Part shown: positions 9,360-18,072 of the stretch, piece after piece | Layout of the letters: the number at the start of each line of letters is the position of its first letter | Numbering within the stretch: the first letter of the stretch is position 1 | NCBI RefSeq assembly: GCF_000338875.1 | Contig: NZ_AOMO01000027.1 | Coordinates: forward strand, 1 to 64,000 | DNA length: 64,000 nucleotides | Direction: 5' to 3' | Origin: Vibrio mimicus CAIM 602 | GTDB taxonomy: Bacteria > Pseudomonadota > Gammaproteobacteria > Enterobacterales > Vibrionaceae | Notes under the pieces: generated by a model | The model's input: the letters and a program-made list of their open reading frames with translations, nothing else | Told to the model about the DNA's origin: nothing | Database searches by the model: none | Program-made: the position numbers and the translations under genes

Positions 9360-11024
9360 TTACTCTGCCGTCTGCTTAGCATCAATTTCAGTCAGGGCTG
9401 CACTGAGTGCGCCTTCAAACGCAGGGTAAACATTTTGCTCTCCGACCAGTCCGACAATGCCGGCTTTGAGTAGCTTTTGAGAAACACGGCTGTTAGCGCC
9501 AGAAATCAGTACCTTGATGCCACGTTTGTGGAAACTTTGGATAATCTCTTCCAGCGTTTGAATGCCCGTTATATCCATAAACGGCACCCATTTTAAGCGT
9601 AAGATCAGTATCTGTGGTGTTTCCTGAATACTGCTCATGACTCGCTCGAAGGTTTCCGCCGCGGCAAAGAAGAAAGGCCCTTCCAGTGCGTATACAGCCA
9701 GTTCACGAGGCAGGGCGGTTTTACCTTGCTGAGCCAGCTCGTAGCTCATATCTTGCGAGCCGTTGGCTTTCACTTCGACACTCGAAGCCATGCGTTTTAC
9801 AAAGTGCAGCATAGCAATGATCACACCGATATTGACGGCAACCACGAGATCCGCAAATACCGTTAAACCGAAGGTCAGCAGCAGAATGGCCACGTCTGCG
9901 CGCGGTGCACGTTTTGCCAGCTGGATGAAGTGGGGGGCTTCACTCATATTCCAAGCCACCACAAACAAAATAGCGCTCAATGTTGCCAGAGGAATATTAA
10001 CCGCCAAAGGAGCCAGAACTAGGAGGATAATGACGAGGGTTAACGCATGCATTACCCCCGCAATCGGACTTGTGCCGCCGTTACGGATGTTCGTTGCGGT
10101 ACGTGCAATCGCCCCTGTTGCGGCAATCCCGCCAAACAACGGAGCAACGATGTTAGCGATGCCTTGGCCGACCAGCTCTTGGTTAGAGTTGTGCTTAGTG
10201 CCCGCCATACCATCTGCTACCACCGCAGAGAGTAAAGATTCAATAGCACCTAGCATTGCAATGGCAAACGCAGGGCCAATCAGCTGAATCATCTGGCTTA
10301 GGCTGAGATCTGGTAAAGCAAACTCAGGCAAACCTTGTGGAATACCGCCAAAAGCCGAGCCAATGGTTCTTACACCCTCGAAACCAATCACATATTGCAG
10401 TGTGGTTACGACAAGCAACGCCAGCAGAGGTCCCGGAATCTTGGAGAGTTTTGGGATTTTGGGGCCAAAAATTACCAGGGCCAGTGACAAGAGCGCCAGC
10501 AGAGTCGTGGTGAGATGAAATTGAGGGAAAGCGTGGAAAATCGCTATCAATTTTTGATGGAAGTGCTCGCCTTTGATCTCAGGAAGACCAAAGAAATCAC
10601 GCCATTGGCCAACCCAAATGATCACCCCAATACCGGAGGTAAAACCCACGATAACAGGGTCGGGAATATAACGGATGATGCTACCTAAACGAGCTAAACC
10701 CAGAATCACCAGAATAAAGCCCGCCATAATGGTGGCAATTTGTAGGCCAGCAATGCCATGTTCAGCGACGATGCCAGCAAGAATAACAATAAACGCGCCG
10801 GTTGGGCCGGCGATTTGTACTCGTGAACCACCAAACAGGGAAACAATGATCCCGGCGATGATTGCTGTATAAATTCCTTGTTCTGGTTTTACGCCGGAAG
10901 CAATAGCAAAAGCCATCGCTAACGGCAGTGCAACCACCCCAACTATCAATCCTGCTGTAATATTGTTGACCCAATGTTTAGGTTGCAACTGACCGGCTTT
11001 ATAGGATTCATAGATGGCAAACAT
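9360..11024 (-). CDS. SulP-family anion permease with STAS domain
   Basis: 554-residue inner-membrane transporter of inorganic anions (sulfate or bicarbonate; substrate not decided by sequence). The N-terminal signature (GLIVGVVALPLAMAFAIASG at about 27-46) and repeated glycine-rich helices are typical; the C-terminal STAS domain (about 440-550) includes ILRLKWVPFMDITGIQTLEE with the usual D-x-(T/S)-G. I chose ATG 11024 because AAGGTG lies six bases upstream; the GTG at 11033 overlaps that site. Single gene with its own terminator. Confidence 0.9.
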   Translation of the reverse strand: MFAIYESYKAGQLQPKHWVNNITAGLIVGVVALPLAMAFAIASGVKPEQGIYTAIIAGIIVSLFGGSRVQIAGPTGAFIVILAGIVAEHGIAGLQIATIMAGFILVILGLARLGSIIRYIPDPVIVGFTSGIGVIIWVGQWRDFFGLPEIKGEHFHQKLIAIFHAFPQFHLTTTLLALLSLALVIFGPKIPKLSKIPGPLLALLVVTTLQYVIGFEGVRTIGSAFGGIPQGLPEFALPDLSLSQMIQLIGPAFAIAMLGAIESLLSAVVADGMAGTKHNSNQELVGQGIANIVAPLFGGIAATGAIARTATNIRNGGTSPIAGVMHALTLVIILLVLAPLAVNIPLATLSAILFVVAWNMSEAPHFIQLAKRAPRADVAILLLTFGLTVFADLVVAVNIGVIIAMLHFVKRMASSVEVKANGSQDMSYELAQQGKTALPRELAVYALEGPFFFAAAETFERVMSSIQETPQILILRLKWVPFMDITGIQTLEEIIQSFHKRGIKVLISGANSRVSQKLLKAGIVGLVGEQNVYPAFEGALSAALTEIDAKQTAE

Positions 11025-11364
11025 AATGATCACCTTAATAAAAATAGGGAAATGAAAACGCCGAGGATTCTACGCTCATTTTATAGGCTGTAAAGGGATA
11101 CTTCCGTAGAGCCCTAAAGCCTTAGTAACGGCAAGTTTCAAAAATTAATCTTTTAATTTCATGCGATTAACTTTCGTTAAACCAATGTGTTGCTCTAAGT
11201 TAACTTCGTAGGGTCGAAGTAATCGGAATCTCATGCGGAAAATCTGGTGGTTTATTACTCATCTCGTATATGCACTCAATTGATAGATTGCAGGTTGAGT
11301 ATAGAGAACAAATTACCTATCATCCCTTGTGTTGATTGTTTTTTGTTCGAAGATGGAGTTTGAC
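11025..11364. other. Divergent intergenic region, SulP gene / CBM48 gene
   Basis: 340 bases holding the promoters of two divergent genes. ACTTCG-TAGGGT-CGAAGT at 11203-11220 is a small inverted repeat. Nothing else stands out and no ORF with a ribosome site was found. Confidence 0.4.
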
Positions 11365-11664
11365 ATGATTAACAAGAAGTTCCTTAAAACAAAAGATGAA
11401 GTAGAAGTGACCTTTGAGTGCAACGCACCAGAGGCTGCTTCTGAAGTTGCAATTGTGGCTGATTTTTTAGGTTGGCAGCCTGAGCCAATGAAAAAAGTCG
11501 CCAAATCGAGCACCTTTAAATTTAAAACCCGTTTACCGAAAGATCGCGAATTTCAGTTTCGTTATCTGCTCGATCAGCAAGAATGGGTCAATGATCCCCA
11601 TGCAGATCAGTACATAGCCAATGGTTTTGGTGAAGAAAATTGTCTGCTGACCACTTATCAGTGA
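11365..11664 (+). CDS. Stand-alone CBM48 (isoamylase early-set) protein
   Basis: Small cytoplasmic protein of 99 residues consisting only of the carbohydrate-binding module found at the N-terminus of glycogen branching and debranching enzymes and in AMPK beta subunits. Visible pattern: VEVTFECNAPEAASEVAIVADFLGWQ, then the KDREFQFRYLLDQQEWVNDP block that forms the sugar-binding sheet. ATG 11365 is six bases after GGAG. No catalytic domain is attached and no glycogen gene is adjacent, so its role (perhaps a glycogen-binding regulator) is open. Confidence 0.8.
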   Translation: MINKKFLKTKDEVEVTFECNAPEAASEVAIVADFLGWQPEPMKKVAKSSTFKFKTRLPKDREFQFRYLLDQQEWVNDPHADQYIANGFGEENCLLTTYQ

Positions 11665-11745
11665 TTTGAGTAGCATTTTTAAGCGAAAGCCTAAAAAATC
11701 ACAAAGAACTAAGTTGCTGCCACCACACAAAATCTTCTATTTTTG

Positions 11746-11768
11746 AAAGGCACATTGGTGCCTTTTTT
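11746..11768 (+). terminator. Terminator after the CBM48 gene
   Basis: AAAGGCAC-ATT-GGTGCCTTTTTT: an 8-bp stem with a T run, about 80 bases after the stop codon. Confidence 0.85.
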
Positions 11769-11855
11769 GCTTTAATTTGACGAATGCACAGGTGACAAAC
11801 CGTGCTGAAACCCTTACTCTTGGGCTAATTTGGGCTTTTCTCCACAGGTAAATTG

Positions 11856-13157
11856 GTGACATCTAAATCTATTATTTTGCGATTTTCTGAGCTTTCAACG
11901 CGAAAGAAAGTGACATTGGTAGGTTTGCCGCTTTTGGCTGTGGCCGCGATTTCAACTTCGCTAAACAGTCCTACTCGGCAACACCGAATTGAGCTCTCTC
12001 TCCCTGAGGCATCATTCGTTCCTTTTGCAAATACTGAAGGCGCGACAGAACAGACGGAAGTGATCAAAGCGGGTCATCCAGACTATGAGTATGAGATTAA
12101 GCCAGGCGATAATCTGAGTACTATTTTTAGCCAGCTTGGTTTTGCGTATACCGAGCTGATGAAGGTCATGGAAACGGATTTAAACTATCTTGCTCTCGAT
12201 ACTTTGAGACCGGGCAACGTGTTGCGTTTTTGGAAAGGCAAAGACAATACGCTAAGCAAGATGGAGTTAGAATTCAGCCTTGTCGATCGCGCGGTTTATA
12301 CGCGTCTGGATGACGGCAGCTATGAATTCGAAGAGCGTAAAATCCCGGGCACATGGAAAGTTGAACCGCTGATCGGCGAAGTGGATGGTAGTTTCTCGCT
12401 ATCTGCTAACCGTGCCGGATTAGGTGCAGCCGATGTCGATCAGATCGTGACTTTGCTGAAAGACAAGATCAATTTCGGGCGCGATTTACGTCGTGGCGAT
12501 CGTTTTGAAGTGGTGCTTTCGCGTCAGTTCGTGGGTGATAAGCTCACAGGTAACTCTGAAATTCAGGCGATTAAGATTTTTAATCGCGGCAAAGAGATCA
12601 CGGCTTATCTGCATCAAGATGGTCAGTATTACGATAAGAATGGTGACAGCTTACAGCGCGCTTTCCAGCGTTATCCGGTTGATAGCAAATGGCGTATTTC
12701 GTCGAATTTCGACCCTAAACGTCTGCATCCGGTAACCAAACGCGTTGCTCCTCATAATGGTACCGACTTCGCGATGCCGATTGGCACGCCAGTCTATTCA
12801 TCAGGAGATGGTGTAGTTGTGATGACACGTAGCCACCCTTATGCGGGTAACTATGTGGTTGTGCAACATGGCAGCACTTATATGACGCGTTATCTGCACT
12901 TGAGCAAGATCCTGGTCAAGAAGGGGCAGAAAGTGTCACGCGGTCAGCGTATTGGCTCTTCAGGCAATACTGGACGAGTGACGGGGCCTCATTTGCATTA
13001 CGAGTTAATTGTACGTGGTCGTGCAGTGAATGCGATGAAAGCGAACATTCCGATGGCGAGCTCAGTGCCGAAGAAAGAGATGGCTCAATTTGTCGCTAAA
13101 CGCAAAGAGCTTGAGCAAATGCTTGCTCAACAAGAAAGCATACTTGCTGCTCAATAA
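11856..13157 (+). CDS. shyB: Peptidoglycan DD-endopeptidase ShyB (M23, LytM type)
   Basis: Cell-wall hydrolase that cuts peptide crosslinks. 433 residues from GTG 11856 (AGG seven bases upstream; a TTG one codon earlier is possible). Order: N-terminal membrane anchor (VTLVGLPLLAVAAIS), a LysM/OapA-like segment (YEIKPGDNLSTIFSQLG), a middle domain, and a C-terminal M23 domain with zinc ligands in HNGTDFAMP and HLHYE. Gene order next to the GGDEF/EAL gene matches V. cholerae shyB (VCA0079), which is reported to be Zur-repressed; I could not pick out a clear Zur palindrome upstream by eye. Confidence 0.88.
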   Translation: MTSKSIILRFSELSTRKKVTLVGLPLLAVAAISTSLNSPTRQHRIELSLPEASFVPFANTEGATEQTEVIKAGHPDYEYEIKPGDNLSTIFSQLGFAYTELMKVMETDLNYLALDTLRPGNVLRFWKGKDNTLSKMELEFSLVDRAVYTRLDDGSYEFEERKIPGTWKVEPLIGEVDGSFSLSANRAGLGAADVDQIVTLLKDKINFGRDLRRGDRFEVVLSRQFVGDKLTGNSEIQAIKIFNRGKEITAYLHQDGQYYDKNGDSLQRAFQRYPVDSKWRISSNFDPKRLHPVTKRVAPHNGTDFAMPIGTPVYSSGDGVVVMTRSHPYAGNYVVVQHGSTYMTRYLHLSKILVKKGQKVSRGQRIGSSGNTGRVTGPHLHYELIVRGRAVNAMKANIPMASSVPKKEMAQFVAKRKELEQMLAQQESILAAQ

Positions 13158-13182
13158 TTAAGAGCGCATGTCCCTTCTAAAA

Positions 13183-13207
13183 ACAAAGCCCCAGTTTGGG
13201 GCTTTGT
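13183..13207. terminator. Bidirectional terminator between shyB and the GGDEF/EAL gene
   Basis: ACAAAGCCCC-AGTTT-GGGGCTTTGT: GC-rich stem flanked by A and T runs between two convergent genes. Confidence 0.88.
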
Positions 13208-13220
13208 TGTTTCTGGAGGA

Positions 13221-15071
13221 TTAACCGTTGCTGACCTGAATCTTGGGGCTATTTTGTGGTAGCTGTTGCTGCCAGCGTTCAGCCATCATGCTTGGCAAAT
13301 CGGGTTTGCTAAAGTAATAGCCTTGGATTTGCTCACAACCCATTTGGTACAGCTTATCCAAGGCTTGCTGGTTCTCAACACCTTCTGCCACCAAATCGAG
13401 TTTGAGTTGGTTGGCGAGTTGGATAATCAGCCAAACCACGCTTTCGGAGGTATGATTGGTCAGTAAGTTATGCACAAAAGTCGCATCGATTTTGATGCAG
13501 TCAATCGGATAGCTGTGAATATAGTTCAAGCTTGAATAGCCTGTTCCGAAGTCGTCCAAGGCAATTTTAAAACCGAGCTCCCGCAAAATGGTTAAGATGC
13601 TGCGTGCCTCTGCGGCTTTCGATAACAGCACGGTTTCGGTGAGCTCAATGGTGAATTCGTCCGCCCGAAAACCATATTTCTTGATAGTTCTTAATAGATG
13701 TTCTAAGTAGCGATTAGAATTTGTCAGTTCATCTGCAGAGCAGTTAATGCTTAAACGCACCTTATGCCCCAAGCTTTGTTCTAGTTCGGTTTTCGCTATG
13801 CAGGCGAGATCGAGGATGTGCTCGCCCAACTCCACAATCAGGCCAGATTGTTCTGCAGCCTCAATAAACTCGAGGGGAGAGACGAAGCCAAGCGAGCTGC
13901 TTTTCCAGCGTGTCAGGATCTCAAAATAATCCCAATTCGGCTGGTTTCTTTTCACGATGGGCTGAACAACCACGTACAATTCAGTTTGATTGGTAGGTTT
14001 ACTCAGTTCATGACGCAGAGCGTCGATAATTTGCGTGCGCCGATAATACTGGTTACTCAGCAAAGTATCGTAGAAACGAATGTGTGTGTTGTGGTTTCGT
14101 TTGCACTCTTTTAAAGCAAGGCTGGCATTGAATAACAGTTGATCTGCGGTTAGCTTCTCGCCACCATACTTAGCGATACCAATGCTGACACTGATTTTGA
14201 TCCGCCGATCTTGATCAACGTAGTCTTGAGCCAGTTGATTGAGGATGGCTTGGCAAACTTTCATCGGTTCATGAGCGGTAGTCAGAAAAGCAAATTCATC
14301 GGCAGCAACCCGAAACGCGTGCCCCTCTTCCGACAAGGCTTTCTCTATCGCATCCGCAACAAATTTCAGCACCAGATCCCCTAAATAGTGACCATACAAA
14401 TCGTTGATAGAACGGAAACCATCAATGTCGAGAAAAGCCAGAGTGAAGTGCTGTTGGCTGCAACGGATCATTGAATTGAGTTTATCGGCCAAATCATTGC
14501 GATTCATTAACCCGGTCAGGTTGTCATGGGAGATTTCGTGACGTAATTGATTGACTAAGCTCTGAGAACGAGCCGTCATCTGTTTGCATTCCAAATCATG
14601 AGCGATCATCTGGGCCAAGACCTGATGAACGAGCACCAAATTGGCATAATCTTCCAATGGACGGGTAAAGGTAGAGATCAACACACCGTAATTTTCGCCG
14701 TTTGAAAAGTAGATAGGAATTCCCAGATACGCCTCGATATGGTTTTCAACCAAGTAGGTGTCTGTAGGGAAGAGTTCGGCGACTTTACTGGTAAAGATGC
14801 AGTAGGATTGTTGCTGTATCCCAAGTTGTTCACAGGGAGTGCCTTTAAGCTCGTAATGCAGTTCTAAGCTGCTTGGTTCAATGCTGGCACAACATACGTT
14901 GTGAGCTTTGTAACGTGGTTTATCCAGCTCAATGACCATTGAGCTGTGGCTACTGAAAGTGCGATGTAGAAATTGAGTCACTTGCAAGAGCAGTTCTGGA
15001 CCACAGAGTCCATTGAAATGGTGTATGGCATCCAGGCTTAGTTTTTCTGCTACCAGTTGAGTGTTAGACAT
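13221..15071 (-). CDS. GAF-like/GGDEF/EAL protein, probable c-di-GMP phosphodiesterase
   Basis: 616 residues, no membrane helix. N-terminal GAF-like sensor (about 1-165), a GGDEF domain with a broken active site (FRVAADEFAFL, AADEF in place of GGDEF), and an EAL domain (about 345-600). The EAL catalytic set looks intact: EILTRW, ELTETVLL, DDFGTGYSSL, IKIDATFV, VAEGVEN, QGYYFSKP. So the likely activity is c-di-GMP breakdown, with the degenerate GGDEF as a GTP- or c-di-GMP-sensing module. Matches the position of VCA0080 in V. cholerae, from memory. Confidence 0.88.
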   Translation of the reverse strand: MSNTQLVAEKLSLDAIHHFNGLCGPELLLQVTQFLHRTFSSHSSMVIELDKPRYKAHNVCCASIEPSSLELHYELKGTPCEQLGIQQQSYCIFTSKVAELFPTDTYLVENHIEAYLGIPIYFSNGENYGVLISTFTRPLEDYANLVLVHQVLAQMIAHDLECKQMTARSQSLVNQLRHEISHDNLTGLMNRNDLADKLNSMIRCSQQHFTLAFLDIDGFRSINDLYGHYLGDLVLKFVADAIEKALSEEGHAFRVAADEFAFLTTAHEPMKVCQAILNQLAQDYVDQDRRIKISVSIGIAKYGGEKLTADQLLFNASLALKECKRNHNTHIRFYDTLLSNQYYRRTQIIDALRHELSKPTNQTELYVVVQPIVKRNQPNWDYFEILTRWKSSSLGFVSPLEFIEAAEQSGLIVELGEHILDLACIAKTELEQSLGHKVRLSINCSADELTNSNRYLEHLLRTIKKYGFRADEFTIELTETVLLSKAAEARSILTILRELGFKIALDDFGTGYSSLNYIHSYPIDCIKIDATFVHNLLTNHTSESVVWLIIQLANQLKLDLVAEGVENQQALDKLYQMGCEQIQGYYFSKPDLPSMMAERWQQQLPQNSPKIQVSNG

Positions 15072-15294
15072 ACGCTGATCTCACTAGCCGTTACTGACAA
15101 TATGGAGCTCGTCGCTGCGAAACTCTCTCATATGCATGTAGTTACTATTGATGAGATCAGAGTGATTTTCCAGCCTGCTTTTCCGCTTAAGGTACGGTTA
15201 ATCCGACTTACGTTTTTAATTCAGCGGCTTAGCGCAGTGAAAAAATGGAAAAAAATCCGCTAAGAGAACCGAATCGTGGCCTTTAATAAATCAC

Positions 15295-16182
15295 TTAGAG
15301 TGGTTTGGCTTGTGCCAGCTTTTGTTTTAGGTGATCAAGAAACAGTTGGGTTCGTGTGTGCTGATACTCCAATTTTGGGTAGTAAGCATACACTGTCGCT
15401 TGATCTATAGTAACATCAGGCAAAATACGCACTAAATTACCCTGTTTAAGCTCTTCTTTAATCATGATATGCCCTGTGACAATCACCCCCATTCCTGCTT
15501 TTCCCGCGTAAAAAAGGGCTTCTGGGTTCGTAGTGGCAAAATTGCCAGTTAGTGTGATGCGTTTGCCTTGAGCGGTTTTTACTTCCCGGTAGGTTTGCTC
15601 ACCCCAACACAGAACATTGTGCTGAGTTAATTCTTGAAGCGTCTTTGGTGTGCCATGCTTTTCAAGATAGCTGGGCGAGGCGTAAAACCCGGCTTGATGT
15701 TCAAAGAGGGGAGTGGCTTTAAAGCTGAGCGAATTGAGCTGATCAATCTCACGGCTGATAAAGAGATCGAGATGCAGCTCGGGCAACTGCCCTGGCGTCG
15801 TGGTGATGAGCTGAATGCGAATATCAGGATAGCGTTGTAAAAATTCATCGAGATACTGCATCAAAAATTTAGAACCGACGGCCAAAGTCGCACCTATACG
15901 CAGTAGCCCGGCGGGGGTTTGGTTGACTGAGCGAGTTTCATCCACCACCGATTGCCAGCTTTCCAGTTGCGCTTTTGCGCGCTGATAAAACAGTGCGCCA
16001 GCTTCCGTTTGGGTGACAGAGCGCGTAGTGCGTTTAAGCAATTGTACACCAATGCGTTCCTCAAGCCAGTGAATGCGTTTACTCACTGCTGAACTGGTGG
16101 TGTTGAGCTTGCGTGCCGCACCATTGAAACTGCCTTCCTCAACCACTTTGATGTATGTTTTTACGCTCTGTAGCCAATCCAT
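15295..16182 (-). CDS. LysR-family regulator divergent from an efflux gene
   Basis: 295 residues: N-terminal winged helix (EEGSFNGAARKLNTTSSAVS, then KRIHWLEERIG) and a C-terminal effector-binding domain. It belongs to the CrgA/DsdC-like subgroup common beside transporters and oxidoreductases. The start codons of this gene and the Bcr/CflA pump at 16272 face each other over 89 bases, so it probably controls that pump and itself. Inducer unknown. Confidence 0.88.
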   Translation of the reverse strand: MDWLQSVKTYIKVVEEGSFNGAARKLNTTSSAVSKRIHWLEERIGVQLLKRTTRSVTQTEAGALFYQRAKAQLESWQSVVDETRSVNQTPAGLLRIGATLAVGSKFLMQYLDEFLQRYPDIRIQLITTTPGQLPELHLDLFISREIDQLNSLSFKATPLFEHQAGFYASPSYLEKHGTPKTLQELTQHNVLCWGEQTYREVKTAQGKRITLTGNFATTNPEALFYAGKAGMGVIVTGHIMIKEELKQGNLVRILPDVTIDQATVYAYYPKLEYQHTRTQLFLDHLKQKLAQAKPL

Positions 16183-16271
16183 CTCTTTGCCTTATTCATT
16201 CTTTATCGGAACTAATTTATTTCCAATTTGCGAGATTATCAAATGAGAGTTGTCAATATAGACTCTCTGCT

Positions 16272-17483
16272 ATGAACGCACAAACCCCTTCACGTTTTCG
16301 CCGAACCCCGATGTTGCTTGCGATGATGATCATCGCAACGGGCCAAGTCGGCGTGAGTATTTACTTACCTTCACTGCCTCTGATTAGCCGCGATTTACAG
16401 GTGGATCAAGCGAGTGCGCAGATGCTCGTCACTCTATTTTTACTGGGTTTTGGTGGTTCTCAGCTGTTTTATGGCGCACTCTCTGATGCGATAGGTCGAC
16501 GCCCCACGTTTTTGCTCGGTCAAGGTATCTATCTTGTTGGAACGATCGTCTGCGTGATGATGTCAGATCATTTTCAGTCGCTTGAATTTGGTCGTTTGTT
16601 GCAAGGTTTAGGGGCGGGAAGTGCCTCAGTACTGGGACGGAGCGTACTGCGTGACAGCTACGATGGGTTTCACCTCACCAAAGCGCTTTCTTATCTGTCG
16701 ATCACGGCTTCCATCATGCCGATTATTGCGCCCGTGTTAGGGGGCTGGATGGCGTATCACTTGAGTTGGCAGTCGGTGTTTATTTTTGTGCTGATCTATA
16801 TCGGGGCGATCTTTACTCTCGGTTTTTTGATTTTGCCGGAAACGCTGCCTTATCCGAAACGGCGTGTTCAGTGGCGCAGTATTGTGGTCAACTACGCCAA
16901 GTTACTGACCAATCACCAAGTCACCAGCAGTGCGAGCTATAACTGGTTGAGTTATTTAGCCAGCTTGGTGACGCTGTCGATTTTGCCATTCCTGCTGCAA
17001 AAACAGCTCGGCATGACGGCGGCGGACTATGGTTCTACTCTCATCATTCCTTCCGCGGGCTTATTGGTGGGGAGCCTAGTAGTAAATATGCTGACTTCGC
17101 GATTCTCCACGCGACAACTGCTAGCGTGTGCGATCAGCTTGATGATCTTCGCGGGAGTTTGGTTATTACTGACAGACTTTTCGGTGTTTAACCTCGTTTG
17201 GGCATTCACATGGCTCAGTATTGCGCAGGGTATCTCTTTCCCGCTTGCCACCACACTTTTACTATCGCCTCACAAAACCCAAGCGGGTGCGGTGTCGGCT
17301 CTCTCGGGATCAATCCAAATGGGGATCGCTGGTTTGCTTGGCGGCTATTTGGTTGAGCATTGGGTTACCAGCCAAAATGCTGTGGGTGTGTTCTATATTT
17401 TGGTGAGCTTAACCATGCTAACGGTGCTTATCGCTACCAAAAAACCGCGTTCCCAAGAAAGTGCCGTGCAAGCCTCAGTGTGA
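16272..17483 (+). CDS. Bcr/CflA-family multidrug efflux MFS transporter
   Basis: 403-residue, 12-helix drug:proton antiporter. The DHA1 signatures are visible: GQVGVSIYLPSLPLISRDL in helix 1, the loop 2-3 motif GALSDAIGRRPTFLLG and the helix 5 motif APVLGGWMA. ATG 16272 starts the usual N-terminus; the frame upstream of it lies in the divergent promoter region. The last base is only nine from the 3' end of convergent soxR, with no strong terminator between them. Confidence 0.9.
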   Translation: MNAQTPSRFRRTPMLLAMMIIATGQVGVSIYLPSLPLISRDLQVDQASAQMLVTLFLLGFGGSQLFYGALSDAIGRRPTFLLGQGIYLVGTIVCVMMSDHFQSLEFGRLLQGLGAGSASVLGRSVLRDSYDGFHLTKALSYLSITASIMPIIAPVLGGWMAYHLSWQSVFIFVLIYIGAIFTLGFLILPETLPYPKRRVQWRSIVVNYAKLLTNHQVTSSASYNWLSYLASLVTLSILPFLLQKQLGMTAADYGSTLIIPSAGLLVGSLVVNMLTSRFSTRQLLACAISLMIFAGVWLLLTDFSVFNLVWAFTWLSIAQGISFPLATTLLLSPHKTQAGAVSALSGSIQMGIAGLLGGYLVEHWVTSQNAVGVFYILVSLTMLTVLIATKKPRSQESAVQASV

Positions 17484-17492
17484 TGAGTTGTG

Positions 17493-17939
17493 TTAACTTG
17501 TCCAGTCTTCGGGGTGAGTGAGCAACGTTTTGTTGGCAAACGTGACCGCCCGAATGTCTTTAGGGTTGTAGATTGCGCACGATTCTATAGATAAACAGCC
17601 GCAGCCAATGCAGCCGCCGAGATCTTCTTTCAGTGCTTTCAATTGTTGGATACGGTGTTCAAGCAAATTGCTCCAATTGGAGGCCATCTGTTCCCAATGT
17701 TGGCGAGTTGGTGCTTGATGTTTTGGTAAATCAGCCAGAGATTCAGCGATTTCTTCTAAGGTCAGCCCTACCATTTGCGCTGCTTTGATCACGGCAATTC
17801 TGCGCAATACACTGCGATGATAACGACGCTGATTTCCTTGGTTACGCCAACTGTGAATCAGTCCTTTCTGCTCATAAAAATGCAAGGCTGAGACTTTAAC
17901 TCCGGCTCTTTGAGCCACTTCACCTACCGTCATTTCCAT
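17493..17939 (-). CDS. soxR: Redox-sensing MerR regulator SoxR
   Basis: Cytoplasmic [2Fe-2S] sensor of redox-cycling compounds, 148 residues. MerR-type helix-turn-helix at the N-terminus (TVGEVAQRAGVKVSALHFYE) and the cluster ligands C110, C113, C115 and C121 (CIGCGCLSIESC), spaced as in E. coli SoxR. I chose ATG 17939 because GGAG lies eight bases upstream and the length then matches the family; an ATG at 17966 is in frame. A soxbox lies in the divergent promoter region. Confidence 0.95.
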   Translation of the reverse strand: MEMTVGEVAQRAGVKVSALHFYEQKGLIHSWRNQGNQRRYHRSVLRRIAVIKAAQMVGLTLEEIAESLADLPKHQAPTRQHWEQMASNWSNLLEHRIQQLKALKEDLGGCIGCGCLSIESCAIYNPKDIRAVTFANKTLLTHPEDWTS

Positions 17940-18008
17940 ATCGTGTTCTCCAACTTGCCTTGTCATTTTCGCTGCTTACTTTTTCTCTACTGGCTTTGTA
18001 AAAAACGC

Positions 18009-18039
18009 TTTACCTGAAGTTAACTTGAGGTATTACCGT
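18009..18039 (+). promoter_or_regulatory. soxbox promoter (SoxR operator) of the MFS pump
   Basis: CCTGAAGTTAACTTGAGG at 18013-18030 differs from the E. coli soxS operator (CCTCAAGTTAACTTGAGG) at one base. The same -35 element as soxS, TTTACC, is at 18009-18014, and a -10-like TACCGT follows after the unusually long 19-bp spacer that SoxR promoters need. It drives the gene at 18073, 34 bases on. I see no soxS gene nearby, which fits direct SoxR control as in most non-enteric bacteria. Confidence 0.88.
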
Positions 18040-18072
18040 AGCACCCAGTTGGCATCAAATGGAAATATAAAT

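Noticed and set aside
9763..10287. Long plus-strand open frame of 174 codons
   Set aside because: It lies wholly antisense to the SulP transporter, has odd Ala/Thr/Ser-rich composition and no ribosome site; a shadow of the GC-biased membrane gene.
15057..15263. 68-codon plus-strand frame upstream of the GGDEF/EAL gene
   Set aside because: Overlaps the start of that gene, lacks a ribosome site, and reads as low-complexity promoter sequence.
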